From AP-15 sp963772295 (GTDB lineage Bacteria > Pseudomonadota > Alphaproteobacteria > ATCC43930 > CGMCC-115725), in NCBI GenBank assembly GCA_963772295.1, contig CAVYWO010000001.1:62001-126000 (forward strand): a stretch of 64,000 nt of DNA, given 5' to 3'. Position numbers and translations under genes: made by a program. The notes beneath the pieces were generated by a model. The model was given only the letters and a program-made list of their open reading frames with translations. It had not been told where the DNA came from and ran no database searches. Shown piece by piece: positions 8,297-17,757 of this stretch. The number at the start of each line of letters is the position of its first letter. Within the stretch, counting starts at the first letter, position 1.

Positions 8297-9559
8297 TCAA
8301 GGCTCCGGCGAGGTTGCGATCAATCGCCGCCAGTCGATCGCCACGCCAAGCTTCAGCGGGGTCCCGGCGGCCGGCATCGGGTATTTGAGCCCGCTGGCGC
8401 AGTTGAACAGCACGACCCGCTCGCCGCGGCCGACCCGCCCGTCGGCCAGCGCCCGCCGATAAGCCGCATAGGTCGCCGTACCCTCGGGGCAGAAGAGCAG
8501 CCCCTCCGTCACGGCGATCTCGCGCCAGGCGGCGGCGATCGCATCGTCGTCGACGGCGATCGCAAACCCGCCGCTCTTGCGGACCGCGCGCAGGATCAGG
8601 AAATCGCCGATCCCCTGCGGCACGCGGATGCCGGCGGCGAAGGTATGGGCCTGCGGCCAGCGCGGCGCGTGCTCGATGCCGTCCTCCCAGGCCCTGACGA
8701 TCGGCGCGCAGCCCAGCGCCTGGACCACCACCATGCGCGGCCGCCGCGGCCCGATCCAGCCGATGCTTTCGAGTTCGGCGAAGGTCTTCCACATGCCGAC
8801 GATGCCGGTCCCGCCGCCGGTCGGGTAGAAGATCGCGTCGGGCAGCTCCCAGCCGAGCTGCTCGGCGAGTTCGAGCCCCATCGTCTTCTTGCCCTCGATA
8901 CGGTAGGGCTCGCGCATGGTCGCGCAGTTGAACCAGCCGAGCGCCGTTTCGCCCTCGGCGACGAGCCGGCCGCAATCGTCGATCAGCCCGTCGACGAGAA
9001 ACACCCGCGCCCCCTGCACCGCGATCTCGCCGATATTGACAGCCGGAGTGTCGGCGGGACAGAAGACGGCGGCCGCGATCCCGGCCCGCGCGCAATAGGC
9101 CGCAAGCGCCGCTCCTGCATTGCCGTTGCTCGGCATGGCCATCGCTTCGATGCCGAATTGCCGTGCCATGGACACAGCCACGGCGAGCCCGCGCGCCTTG
9201 AACGATCCGGTCGGCAACCGGCTTTCGTCCTTGACCAGAAGCTCGCCGCCATTGCCGGCGAGCCGCGGCAACGGCACGAGCGGGGTCATGACCTCGCCGA
9301 GCGACACGACATTCTCGCGGCGCATCGGCAGCAGTTCGCGGTAGCGCCACAGGCTCTGCGGCCGCTCGGCGAGCGCCGCGCGCGGCAGGGCGCGGCGCAC
9401 ACCGTCGAGGTCGTAGCGCACCAGCAGCGGCCGACCGGCCCTTGACACGGTCTGGACCGAATTCGCCGGGTAGCGCTCACCGGTAAGCGAGCATTCGAGA
9501 TGGCTGACGAAATTCGGCGGAGCGCCGCCGGGGGCGTCGAACCCGGATGTCGCCGGCAT
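8297..9559 (-). CDS. threonine-synthase-like PLP-dependent enzyme (fold type II)
   Basis: A 420-residue fold-type II enzyme. The frame is open to 9658, but ATG at 9559 lies four bases after the preceding stop and gives the usual N-terminus. An N-terminal segment (FVSHLECSLTGERYPAN) resembles the degenerate zinc-ribbon start of threonine synthases. The PLP lysine is in RLPTGSFKARGLA (about residue 125), the asparagine loop is MPSNGNAGAALAAY and the phosphate-binding loop YPTGGGTGIVGMWK. Threonine synthase converts O-phosphohomoserine to threonine. A second homologue sits at 47.0 kb, so this copy, lodged in an exporter operon, may be a dedicated beta- or gamma-eliminase instead; that is inference. 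Confidence 0.8.
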   Translation of the reverse strand: MPATSGFDAPGGAPPNFVSHLECSLTGERYPANSVQTVSRAGRPLLVRYDLDGVRRALPRAALAERPQSLWRYRELLPMRRENVVSLGEVMTPLVPLPRLAGNGGELLVKDESRLPTGSFKARGLAVAVSMARQFGIEAMAMPSNGNAGAALAAYCARAGIAAAVFCPADTPAVNIGEIAVQGARVFLVDGLIDDCGRLVAEGETALGWFNCATMREPYRIEGKKTMGLELAEQLGWELPDAIFYPTGGGTGIVGMWKTFAELESIGWIGPRRPRMVVVQALGCAPIVRAWEDGIEHAPRWPQAHTFAAGIRVPQGIGDFLILRAVRKSGGFAIAVDDDAIAAAWREIAVTEGLLFCPEGTATYAAYRRALADGRVGRGERVVLFNCASGLKYPMPAAGTPLKLGVAIDWRRLIATSPEP

Positions 9560-9563
9560 CGCG

Positions 9564-11111
9564 CTACACGCCACCCGGCGAAGCCATCGGCCCGGCGACG
9601 CGCACCCGTACGCGCAGCGCATTGCCGGGCAGGTAGGCGAGCGGCAGGTCTTCAACATCGACCGTTTCGAGACCGGCGGCGTCGGCGCCGGCCGCGACGG
9701 CGCGCCGGCGGGCCTCGGTTTCGGCCCGCGCGATCGCCGCCTCGCGCGAAACGTCGCGATAGATCCGGTCGCTCTCGCCGCTCACTTGGGCGATCGCCGC
9801 CCCGACCGCATTGGCGCAATCGCCATGCGGCACGCGGATAACCTCAGAGACCCCCTCGAGCCGGTCCGGGACCAGAAAGGCGCCGCCGCCGACCGCGACC
9901 AGCCGCACCTCGCCGGCCTCGGTCTTGATCCGGTCGACCGCATCCTCGATCTTTCGTCGCGCTTCGGCCAACACTTGCCGGACCAATTCTTCCGGCAGGT
10001 CGGCGACGGCGCCGGGGTCGCCGATTGCGGCGAGACCGGCAGCGACCGCCGCGTCGGTCGCGGTCGGGGTGCGGCCGCCGAAGACCAGCGCCTCGCAGCC
10101 GAGCCGATAGCCCACGCTCCTTGGGCCCAGGGCAAATGGCTCGCGGGCGACGAGGCTGCCGCCGCCGAGCCCGATAGAGAGGAGATCAGGCATCCGGAAC
10201 AGGGTTCTCACCCCGGCTACGGTGACGACCGAATTGGCTTCGCGCGGGAAACCGCGGCGCAAAGCGCCGATATCGGTCGAGGTGCCGCCGACGTCGACCA
10301 CGATCGCGTCGGAGAGGCCGGACAAAAACCCGGCGCCGCGCATCGAGTTGGTGGGTCCCGAGGCGAAGCTGGTCACCGGCAACGCGGCCGCGGCCGCGGC
10401 CCGCATCACGGTGCCGTCGTTCTGGGTCAGATAGAGCGGTGCCGCGATACCGCTCGCCCCGAGCGCCGCGGTAAAGCCTTCGACCGTCGCCCGCGCCAGC
10501 GGGACCAGCGCCGCGTTCAGGAGAGCGGCGTTCTCGCGCTCCAACAAGCCGATCCGGCCGAGATCGCGCGACCGGGTGACGGCGGCCTCCGGGCACTCCT
10601 CGCGCAGGATCTCCGCCGCGCGATCCTCGCAGGCGGGGTCGATCGGCGAGAAGATCGCGGCGATCGCAACCGACCGGATGCCGCTCTTCCTGATCCGCCG
10701 CGCCGCTCGGCGCATGCCCGCTTCGTCAAACGGCACGATCGGTCGGCCGTCATAGTCATGCCCGCCTTCGAGCATGAAAACCTCGCCGCGGACCAGCGCC
10801 GCCAGGTCTTCCGGCCAGTCGCAAAAGGGCGGCAGCGAAGCGGCGGCCGGCAGGCCAATGCGCACCGCCGCGACCGGCGCCAGCCCCTCGCGCTGCACCG
10901 CGGCGTTGACAAAATGCGTCGTGCCGATGACGACGCCGTTGATCGCGCCGCAGGCGACGTCGGGATGCGCCGACAATTCGCGAAGCGCGGTAACGATGCC
11001 GGCCGTTACGTCCGCGGTGGTCGGGGTCTTGACGGCATGAACGACGCGGCCCTCGTCCAGCAGGACCGCGTCGGTATTGGTGCCGCCGACATCGATCCCG
11101 ATCCGCCGCAT
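9564..11111 (-). CDS. hydantoinase/oxoprolinase family protein (HyuA-like)
   Basis: A 515-residue HyuA-type protein with an ASKHA-like ATP-binding fold. It starts IGIDVGGTNTDAVLLDEG and has VVIGTTHFVNAAVQ, the central NDGTVMRA, FASGPTNSMRGA and DAIVVDVGGTSTDIGALR phosphate-binding segments, and VRLVAVGGGAFLVP near the C-terminus. It is shorter than the roughly 680-residue full HyuA and resembles the stand-alone kind often encoded beside DUF917. Typical HyuA/HyuB pairs hydrolyse hydantoin or 5-oxoproline with ATP; no HyuB gene is present here. It sits 20 bases after the HupE/UreJ gene and four bases before the threonine-synthase-like gene. Confidence 0.87.
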   Translation of the reverse strand: MRRIGIDVGGTNTDAVLLDEGRVVHAVKTPTTADVTAGIVTALRELSAHPDVACGAINGVVIGTTHFVNAAVQREGLAPVAAVRIGLPAAASLPPFCDWPEDLAALVRGEVFMLEGGHDYDGRPIVPFDEAGMRRAARRIRKSGIRSVAIAAIFSPIDPACEDRAAEILREECPEAAVTRSRDLGRIGLLERENAALLNAALVPLARATVEGFTAALGASGIAAPLYLTQNDGTVMRAAAAAALPVTSFASGPTNSMRGAGFLSGLSDAIVVDVGGTSTDIGALRRGFPREANSVVTVAGVRTLFRMPDLLSIGLGGGSLVAREPFALGPRSVGYRLGCEALVFGGRTPTATDAAVAAGLAAIGDPGAVADLPEELVRQVLAEARRKIEDAVDRIKTEAGEVRLVAVGGGAFLVPDRLEGVSEVIRVPHGDCANAVGAAIAQVSGESDRIYRDVSREAAIARAETEARRRAVAAGADAAGLETVDVEDLPLAYLPGNALRVRVRVAGPMASPGGV

Positions 11112-11131
11112 CGCCGGTCAACGCCTGTCGC

Positions 11132-12234
11132 TCAAGCGGAGAGGACCGTGCGGACGAGAAACCAATAGCTGCCGAGAACAACGATCACCGCGGAGATCGG
11201 ATAGACCACGAGCCCCGAACGGACCGGCACGATGCCGGCGCGAGGGCCCGGGGCCGGCAGTCGGTCGAGCGCCCACAACAGCGGCATGACCACCGAAACG
11301 ATCGCGATCTGCCCGATCTCCACGCCGATATTGAATGAGGCCAGCGCCGGCACCAGCGCGCTGCGCGGCAGCCCGAGTTCCTGCAAGGCGCTGGCAAAGC
11401 CGAAGCCGTGGATCAGACCAAAGCAGAAGGTGATCCGCCACCGCTTGCCCACGTCGCGCGAAAGGAAGTTCTCGGCGGCGACATAGACGATCGAGGCGGC
11501 GATCGCCGGCTCGACGACGGCGCTCGGGATGCGCACGACGTCGAGCGCCGCCAGCGACAGCGTGATCGAATGGGCGAGGGTGAAGGCGGTGACGATCTTG
11601 ACCACCGGCCACAACCGGCGCGACCACAGCACGACCGAGACGAGGAAGGCAATGTGGTCATAGCCGAGAAAGATGTGCTCGATCCCGGCACCGATAAAGC
11701 GGGCGACGACCCGCATGAGGCTCGGCGGGGCGCGCCGGTCAGCGCGGTCTCGGTCCGGCTGGCGTCGAGCAGATCCTGTGCAGCATTCGCACCGGCGCCG
11801 ATCAGCACGACCTGCTTGGCAGCGGGCGACACATCGATCAATACCGTCGAGCGGTAGCGCAACGGATCCGCGACCCCGGCGCAGGACCACGGAATGCGCA
11901 CGACAAGGCCGTCGCCGTCCGGCGCCACCGCGCCGGCGCCGGCGATGCACACCGCGCCATCGCCGCCGAACACCGCAGTGTGCGCGCGGATATAGGCGAG
12001 GATCGGCGCGGCCGAGGCCGCGAGGGCCGCAGGCCGCACCCGGCCGGTGCCGTTGTCATAGACGCTGGTGCCGGCAACCCGGTCGACATCGCTGCCCTTC
12101 ATCGCGATCTCGACATCGACCCTGCGGTTCGCGCCGATCGCGATCCGGGCATTGGTCAGGTTCATTTGGTGCGCTTGGGCGGCGAGCGGGGCACCCAGCA
12201 GCGCCGCGGCGATCACAAGGATCGCGGCGATCAT
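11132..12234 (-). pseudogene. HupE/UreJ-family membrane protein, frameshifted at a four-base run (11727-11730)
   Basis: The 5' part (ATG at 12234) encodes a signal peptide (MIAAILVIAAALLGAPLA, cut before HQMNL) and a periplasmic domain of about 165 residues ending near LLDASRTETALTGAP. The membrane part is in another frame: RVVARFIGAGIEHIFLGYDH, AFTLAHSITLSLAAL, FCFGLIHGFGFASAL and further helices to the stop at 11132. The two join if one base is changed in the GGGG (minus-strand CCCC) run at 11727-11730. IEHIFLGYDHIAF and LIHGFGFA are hallmarks of the HupE/UreJ family, whose members are linked to nickel or other metal handling. Its start overlaps the preceding gene's stop by ATGA. Confidence 0.75.
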
Positions 12235-13244
12235 GAGGTGCCGGCGAGCCGGAGCAGCGCCGCAAGCGGCTGTTCGGCCCCGGCCGAGACGGTCAAGAGG
12301 CCGTCGCCGCGTTGGAGACGTACCCACCGAAGCGACCCGGCGGCGGCGTTGCCGAATTCGATCCGCGCCACCGGGCCGGCGGAATCGCGGCTGTAGAGCA
12401 GGAGGATCGTCGCCGGATGCTCGACGCCGGCGGCGGCCAGTGCCTCGGCATCGGGGTGGGACCGGGCGGTCGCGGCGAGCGGCGTTCGGTCGAGCGTGTC
12501 GAGCTCGGCGGCGATCAACGGTGCCTGCTTCTGGTCGGCCTGATGCACGAGATTGGGCTGGTGCACGTGCGGGACATGATGAAACCAAAGGCCGGCGGGG
12601 TCGCGCTCGAACCGGGTGAGGACGCCGCCGCTGACGATCTCGATCGCCCAGATCTGCGCGATCGAAACCGGCAGCAGCAGGCCCGGAGCGCGCAACGCCG
12701 TGTCGCGCACGAACCGCCATTCCTCGCCGACGGTGCGCGGCAGCAGATAGAGCTCCGGCCGCCCAAGGATGCGGACATATTGGGCGTTCTCCGCCGGCGT
12801 CGCCTCGCCGAAGCCGATGCGTTGGGCGTTCCCGCGAGCCGCCGCCACGGCGAGCTCGAAGCGCGGCGGATCGAGGCCGAAGGCGGCGAGCTGCCCGGCG
12901 GAATATTCGCCGGCAGCGAGCACCCGTCGCGGCGCGGAGAAGGCGAGGATGCGCAGAGCCGCGGCAATGTGCTCGGCGACCATGGCCGGAGCCGGTGCGT
13001 CATTGACCAGCCAGCCGCCGCCGGATTGCCGGCCGAGGCGGATGTGTCGTCCATTGTCGACGATCTCGACCCGCGCCACCCGCTCGATCGGGGTCGAAAG
13101 AATGCCCCTCGTGTCGAGATGGGTGGGCGGCGCGTCGACCGGCCAATGGCCGGTGAGCGCGATGGCGCCGATCAGGCCGGCCATCAGGCAAGCCGCAGTG
13201 ACGGCGCCTGTCTTGGCGAGAGACGGCGTCACCGGCGCCGCCAC
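12231..13244 (-). CDS. DUF4340-like accessory protein of a Gld-type ABC system
   Basis: A 337-residue protein with one N-terminal membrane anchor (GAVTAACLMAGLIGAIAL, about residues 12-30) and a long extracytoplasmic part made of repeated beta-rich units (IERVARVEIVDNGRHIRLGR, RFELAVAAARGNAQRIGFG). This layout and its place directly after a GldG-like gene match the DUF4340 proteins that accompany Gld-type ABC transporters. A His-rich stretch (HHVPHVHQPNLVHQ, about 222-235) is unusual and could bind metal. It overlaps the GldG-like gene by 16 bases and the HupE/UreJ gene by four. Biochemical function is unknown. Confidence 0.65.
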   Translation of the reverse strand: MAAPVTPSLAKTGAVTAACLMAGLIGAIALTGHWPVDAPPTHLDTRGILSTPIERVARVEIVDNGRHIRLGRQSGGGWLVNDAPAPAMVAEHIAAALRILAFSAPRRVLAAGEYSAGQLAAFGLDPPRFELAVAAARGNAQRIGFGEATPAENAQYVRILGRPELYLLPRTVGEEWRFVRDTALRAPGLLLPVSIAQIWAIEIVSGGVLTRFERDPAGLWFHHVPHVHQPNLVHQADQKQAPLIAAELDTLDRTPLAATARSHPDAEALAAAGVEHPATILLLYSRDSAGPVARIEFGNAAAGSLRWVRLQRGDGLLTVSAGAEQPLAALLRLAGTS

Positions 13245-14815
13245 CAGACGGCGGCGCCGATCAGGGCCACGGTAAGCGGCAGCAGTACCACGATGATCAG
13301 AAAGGTGGCCTGTATCTGCCGGTGGGTCAGCTGCAATTCCGGCAGCTTGTAGAGGGCGGACTCGAGCAGCGGGGTCGCCGTATCCTGGGCCAGCCAGCGG
13401 ATCATCGACACGACGAGATCGCCGTTTGACGCGTAGGTAAAGAACGCGTTGGCGGCAATCCCGGCATTGCCGACCAGGACCAGCCGGAACGGGGCCCGTC
13501 CGGCGCCGCCGGGCCAGGTGCCGCTGAGCGCCGCGGCGAGCAGCTGCGGGCCGGTGGCGGCCATCGAGGCGGCCACGGTTGCCGTCGGGTTCACCGGCCG
13601 TACATGGCTGTCCTTGCTGGTCGTGACCAGCGGCGCGGCGGTGACCCCGCCGACCGGTCGCAGGATCCGGATCGGCCGCGCCCCGGGGAAGACGGTCAGC
13701 GCCACGTCCATGGTGATCGGGTGCGGCGGGTAGTACGGCACCGCCGCCTGCTCGGGGTCGGTGCCGTAATGGTTCATCGGATCGAGGACGACCCCGTCCT
13801 CGACCGCGAGCCCGACCTCGCCCAACAGCGCCGCCAGTTCCGGTGCGACCGGAAACTGCGGATCATAGGCCAACAGCACCCGGCCGCCGCGGCCGAGGTA
13901 ATCCCTCAAGAGCCGCACCTCGCCGGGGGCGTAGGGGTCACGCGGCCCGAGATCGGCGACGACGGCGCAGTCTGCTGGGATCGCCGTGAGGGTCGCCGGC
14001 TCGATCGCACGATCGGTGTAGCCGATCCTCTCGATCGCCAGCTTGAGCTGGTCGATGCCGTCGAGCGGCGCCTCCAGCACGGTGGCGCCGACGCCGGTTC
14101 GTTCATTGGCGCTGAGGGTCTCGACATGGCTCATATGCACATGGCCCGGCGCGTAGCGCTCGCCGTGTCCGGTGACAAAGCAAACGGTCTCCGTCCGCGC
14201 CTGCAGCACGCGCTCGATGGCATAGGCCACCTGGCGCAGGTCGACCGTGTTCTCGACCTGCGTACGCCGGCCCTCGGCCTCGACCACCGCGGTGTTGTAG
14301 AGCTTGACGCCATATTGGCGCGCCGCGTCCAGCTCGGTATCGAGGTCGAGCGCGCGCACGTGCAAATGCGGATGCTGGCGGGCGACGACGGCGAGCACCT
14401 GTCTTGCCGTGTCGGCATCTTCGTCCTTGCTGTTATAGAAATAGGTCAACAGCACGTCGTGCCGCAGGCGGCTGGCGATCGTCTCCAGCGCCGGCGGCGC
14501 CGTGTAGAGTTCGTTGACGGTCAGGTCGAAATGTGCGTCGTGCCGGTAGAGCGCGATGCTGCCGATAAAGACCAGGGCGACCGCGGCGACGACAATGGCA
14601 GCATTGGCGGGGCGCGCGAGGCGGCCCCGCAGCTGCAGCGGCAGGCGCAGGCCGAGCGAGAACAGCAGCAGCATCGCCGCACACCAGGCGGCGAAATAGA
14701 GCGCATCGTCGGCGGTCTCGTCGCCGCCCAACCCGAGCGCCGCGGCGCCGCCCAGCCCGAGCGCCGCCAGCAACAGCGCCGCTTCCAGCAGCCAGCGGCC
14801 GGAATGGCGAAGCAT
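13229..14815 (-). CDS. GldG-like ABC-transporter auxiliary protein (DUF7088/ABC_transp_aux type)
   Basis: A 528-residue membrane protein: two or three N-terminal membrane segments (about 8-80), a large periplasmic region and a C-terminal membrane helix (FLIIVVLLPLTVALIGAAVWW) with an Arg-rich tail. The soluble part has VLLTYFYNSKDEDADTARQV, a CFVTGHGERYAPG segment and VVADLGPRDPYAPGEV followed by GRGGRVLLAYDP, the fingerprint of GldG/ABC-2 auxiliary proteins. It works with the preceding permease and ATPase in what is probably an exporter. ATG at 14815 lies nine bases after the permease gene; the open frame above it is a shadow of that gene. Confidence 0.82.
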   Translation of the reverse strand: MLRHSGRWLLEAALLLAALGLGGAAALGLGGDETADDALYFAAWCAAMLLLFSLGLRLPLQLRGRLARPANAAIVVAAVALVFIGSIALYRHDAHFDLTVNELYTAPPALETIASRLRHDVLLTYFYNSKDEDADTARQVLAVVARQHPHLHVRALDLDTELDAARQYGVKLYNTAVVEAEGRRTQVENTVDLRQVAYAIERVLQARTETVCFVTGHGERYAPGHVHMSHVETLSANERTGVGATVLEAPLDGIDQLKLAIERIGYTDRAIEPATLTAIPADCAVVADLGPRDPYAPGEVRLLRDYLGRGGRVLLAYDPQFPVAPELAALLGEVGLAVEDGVVLDPMNHYGTDPEQAAVPYYPPHPITMDVALTVFPGARPIRILRPVGGVTAAPLVTTSKDSHVRPVNPTATVAASMAATGPQLLAAALSGTWPGGAGRAPFRLVLVGNAGIAANAFFTYASNGDLVVSMIRWLAQDTATPLLESALYKLPELQLTHRQIQATFLIIVVLLPLTVALIGAAVWWRRR

Positions 14816-14823
14816 GCCGCGCC

Positions 14824-15525
14824 TCACCGCCGGGCCAGCGCGCGCACGCTCAGGAACAGGCCGAGCAGCGCCGCGGCGATGAAGTATCCGGCATCGGACA
14901 GAAACAGCGAGCCGGTGGCGAACGGACTGAAATGCACCAGCAGCGACAGGTTGACGACAAAGGCGTCGAACGGGTCGGGCAGCAGCCAGCCGAAATGATC
15001 GATGATCCAGAGCAGAAGAAAGAGGCTCAGCGACAGCAGCGCGGCGACCACCTGGTTGCTGACCAGGCTCGAAGTGAACAGCCCGACCGCGACCAGCGCG
15101 GCGCCGAGCAGAAAGAGGCCGAGATAGCCGCTCCAGATCGGCCCCCAATCGGGGTGGCCGAACACCGCTAGCACCACGGCATAGGCCCCGGACAGCGCCA
15201 GCATCACGACGACGAGGCTGAGGCTCGCCAGATACTTGGCGAACACCACCGCGACCTCGGAGACCGGTGCCGAGAGCAGCAGCTCGAGCGTGCGCAGCCG
15301 CCGCTCCTCGGCGACGAGGCGCATCGTGATGATCGGGATGGTCAACAAAAACAGCACATAAATCTGGAAGAAGATGTGAACCAGGGTCGGGGTGTGGCTG
15401 ATGACCAGGGTCAGGAAAAAGGTGTAACCCATGACCAACAGGAACACGGTCAGCACCACATAGGCGATCGGCGAGGTGAATATCGCCATTTCCTCCTTCG
15501 CCAGCAGGGCGGCGAACGTCTTCAT
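14824..15525 (-). CDS. ABC-2-type transporter permease (GldF-like)
   Basis: A 233-residue permease with six predicted membrane segments, starting MKTFAALLAKEEMAIFTSP as in GldF/NosY-type permeases. The conserved cytoplasmic stretch EERRLRTLELLLSAPVSEVAVVFAKYLA lies between helices 2 and 3. The last helices include FFLLGAALVAVG-like and GYFIAAALLGLFLSVRAL segments. Its ATG overlaps the ATPase gene's stop by four bases, and the GldG-like gene follows nine bases on, so the three proteins almost certainly form one transporter. The cargo is unknown. Confidence 0.88.
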   Translation of the reverse strand: MKTFAALLAKEEMAIFTSPIAYVVLTVFLLVMGYTFFLTLVISHTPTLVHIFFQIYVLFLLTIPIITMRLVAEERRLRTLELLLSAPVSEVAVVFAKYLASLSLVVVMLALSGAYAVVLAVFGHPDWGPIWSGYLGLFLLGAALVAVGLFTSSLVSNQVVAALLSLSLFLLLWIIDHFGWLLPDPFDAFVVNLSLLVHFSPFATGSLFLSDAGYFIAAALLGLFLSVRALARR

Positions 15526-16487
15526 GCCGCGATCGCCTCGGTTGCCGCGGCACGCCGGATCAGCTCGAGAAAGACGCGCTCCAGATCGGGCTTCACTTCG
15601 ACCAGCTCATGGATCGCATGACCCTGGGCGAGGACGGCGCCGACGAGGTCGGCCGGGCGCAGCTGGTCGGGTCCGGTCTCGACCAGATAGCTGCGCACCG
15701 TGTCGGCCGACGCGGCCGCCGTGCTCAAGAGCGTCACGTCGACGACGCCCGAAACCTGCCACAACGCGGCCAAAACAGCCGGCGGGGGGCCGTCGACGCA
15801 GAGCCGAACCTGGGGTGCCGGTGGCACTTCGTGGAGGGCGTCGCTCGTCAACAGCCCGCCGTCGCGCAGGATCATGACCCGGGTGGCGACGCGTTCGATC
15901 TCGGCCAGCACATGCGAGGCAAATACCACCGTGCGGCGTCCGGCCATCGAGCGGACCAGCTCGCGCACGCCGATCACCTGATAGGCGTCGAGCGCATTCG
16001 TCGGCTCGTCTAGGATCAGGAGCGGCGGGTCGTTGATCATAGCCTGGGCGATCGCGACCCGTTGGCGGTAGCCGCGCGAGATCTTGCCGATCGGCATCCG
16101 GAGCACCGGGCCGAGGTCGAGACGTTCGACCGCGGCATTGACCGCAGCGCGCGCCGCGCGGCCGGCCACGCCCTTGATTGCGGCCATGAACCGCAGGAAC
16201 TCGCTGACCCGCATGCCGTCGTAGAGCGGCGCGTCCTCCGGGACATAGCCGACATGTTGGCGCGCCGCCACCGAGTCCGCGGCAACGTCGATCCCGGCGA
16301 CGCGCACGGTTCCGGCGGTTGGCGGCAAATAGCCGGCGAGCATGCGCAGGATCGTGCTCTTGCCGGACCCGTTCGGGCCCAACAAGCCGATGATCTCGCC
16401 CTCCTCGATGGCAAACGATACCCCGCGCACAGCCAAGCGCGAGCCGTAGCGCTTTACCAGTCGGTCGACGACGACGATTTCAGGCAT
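15522..16487 (-). CDS. ABC transporter ATP-binding protein (GldA-like)
   Basis: A 321-residue ABC ATPase with Walker A GPNGSGKST (about residue 38), the Q-loop region YVPEDAPLYDGM, a degenerate signature ISRGYRQRVAIAQAM, Walker B LLILDEPTNALD and the H-loop VFASHVL. The C-terminal 90 residues form the extra domain of the NatA/GldA subfamily. It is the first gene of the long minus-strand operon and overlaps the permease gene by four bases. ISRGYRQRV in place of LSGGQ is usual for this subfamily. Confidence 0.9.
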   Translation of the reverse strand: MPEIVVVDRLVKRYGSRLAVRGVSFAIEEGEIIGLLGPNGSGKSTILRMLAGYLPPTAGTVRVAGIDVAADSVAARQHVGYVPEDAPLYDGMRVSEFLRFMAAIKGVAGRAARAAVNAAVERLDLGPVLRMPIGKISRGYRQRVAIAQAMINDPPLLILDEPTNALDAYQVIGVRELVRSMAGRRTVVFASHVLAEIERVATRVMILRDGGLLTSDALHEVPPAPQVRLCVDGPPPAVLAALWQVSGVVDVTLLSTAAASADTVRSYLVETGPDQLRPADLVGAVLAQGHAIHELVEVKPDLERVFLELIRRAAATEAIAA

Positions 16488-16568
16488 CGGCCTGCAGGCA
16501 TGCCCACCCCCGGGGCGGCGACATCGCGGTCACGCGCCCCGGGGCGGGCCAAAGGTCGACCGTTGCTC

Positions 16569-17471
16569 TTAGTCGTAGAATTCCGGCGCGTGCTTGTGCT
16601 TGTTGAAGGTGTCGGGATCGTGGGCAAAGATCACATCGGCGCCCTCGACCGACATCAGCCGCTTGATATATTCGTACGCGCTGATCATCCCGGCCGGGTC
16701 GTAGGCGAGCGAGACCGTCGGCAGGATGTCCTTCTGCAGATTTTCCATCAGATAGCAGACGTCGCTGGTCAGGATGACGGGGCCGGTCTTGGGCAGGCGG
16801 ACGATCATTATCTGCGATCCGGGTGTATGCGAGACGGCGCGGTGGATGTAGATGCTGCCGTCGCCGAACAGGTCGAGATCGCCGTTCAGCTCGATCACCT
16901 TCTGCGCGGCCGGGTCGCTTGCACCGACCTTGTTGCGCAGCATGGCGAGATCGCCGGTGATGTAGCAGCAGCCAAATCCCGGCTTCGGCCAGAACGCGTT
17001 GACGATCTCGTCGCGCTGATAGACGATCGTCGCACCCGGGAACTTGCCGACATTGCCGGCGTGATCGAGGTGCATGTGCCCGACCACGACGTAATTGATG
17101 TCGGACGGCTTCAGCCCGACCTTGGCGAGCTGGACGTCGATCGCGACGTCGGGGCTGCGGCTGGCGGGGGACAGCATCGCCGCGAGCGGCCCCCAATAGG
17201 TCGGGTCGTTGATCACCCTGTCGTTGTTGCCGGTATCCCAAAGGATATTGCCCTTCGGGTGCTTGATCAGGAAGAAGGCCACCGGAACCGTGATCTTGCC
17301 CTGGCCGCCGGTTTGCAGCATCGACTTGTCGAGGGGTCCCAGCCAACCGGAGGAGAAGACGTAGAGCCGCATCCCTTCTGGCGAGCCGGCGAAGGCTCCG
17401 GCGGCGAGCGAGACACAGGCGCCGACCACGGCGACCATGCCGATCAGCAGTCTTCGGATCGTGACTTGCAT
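16569..17471 (-). CDS. secreted metallo-beta-lactamase-fold hydrolase (N-acyl-homoserine-lactonase-like)
   Basis: A 300-residue enzyme with a signal peptide (IRRLLIGMVAVVGACVSLAAG). The metal site is clear: HMHLDHAG near residue 128, further ligands in HRAVSHTPGSQ and VILTSDVCY, and HDPDT near the C-terminus. The AiiA-like lactonase family uses this arrangement to open acyl-homoserine lactones. The open frame extends to 17609, but ATG at 17471 has a GGGAGG site seven bases upstream. A LysR regulator is transcribed divergently across a 286-base gap and may control it. Quorum quenching is possible; other lactone or ester substrates are equally open. Confidence 0.82.
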   Translation of the reverse strand: MQVTIRRLLIGMVAVVGACVSLAAGAFAGSPEGMRLYVFSSGWLGPLDKSMLQTGGQGKITVPVAFFLIKHPKGNILWDTGNNDRVINDPTYWGPLAAMLSPASRSPDVAIDVQLAKVGLKPSDINYVVVGHMHLDHAGNVGKFPGATIVYQRDEIVNAFWPKPGFGCCYITGDLAMLRNKVGASDPAAQKVIELNGDLDLFGDGSIYIHRAVSHTPGSQIMIVRLPKTGPVILTSDVCYLMENLQKDILPTVSLAYDPAGMISAYEYIKRLMSVEGADVIFAHDPDTFNKHKHAPEFYD

Positions 17472-17672
17472 AGGTTCCTCCCGCCTTGGCCGTAGTTGTT
17501 CCGCATCGCTGCGCAGTCCGAACGCGCAGCTTGTGGAGGCCCTGTCGGTTCTGTTAACAAGGGCCATCGCCTCCCGTGAGCGGCTGCCCGGTTCGGACAA
17601 CCACCCCATGAAGGTGAGATGAAGCTACCGTGCGGTGGGAATGCGCGTAGTGATCTGGCAAGACTAACGGTT

Positions 17673-17687
17673 ATTCCACCTAGGAAT
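17673..17687. promoter_or_regulatory. candidate LysR-type operator
   Basis: In the 286-base gap between the lactonase-like gene and the divergent LysR gene there is an inverted repeat, ATTCC-N5-GGAAT. It contains a T-N11-A spacing, the core of LysR-type regulator sites, and lies about 70 bases before the regulator's start. Position and symmetry support an operator; binding is inferred. Apart from this I see nothing distinctive in the gap. Confidence 0.4.
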
Positions 17688-17757
17688 GGGGACTTGGCCT
17701 TGCTCTTGCATGAGCGAGGCGATGTAGCGGTCACCTCCGCTGATCCGGGGTACGAGG

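Noticed and set aside
8276..9445. Plus-strand open frame of 389 codons
   Set aside because: Antisense to the threonine-synthase-like gene; composition typical of GC-rich shadows.
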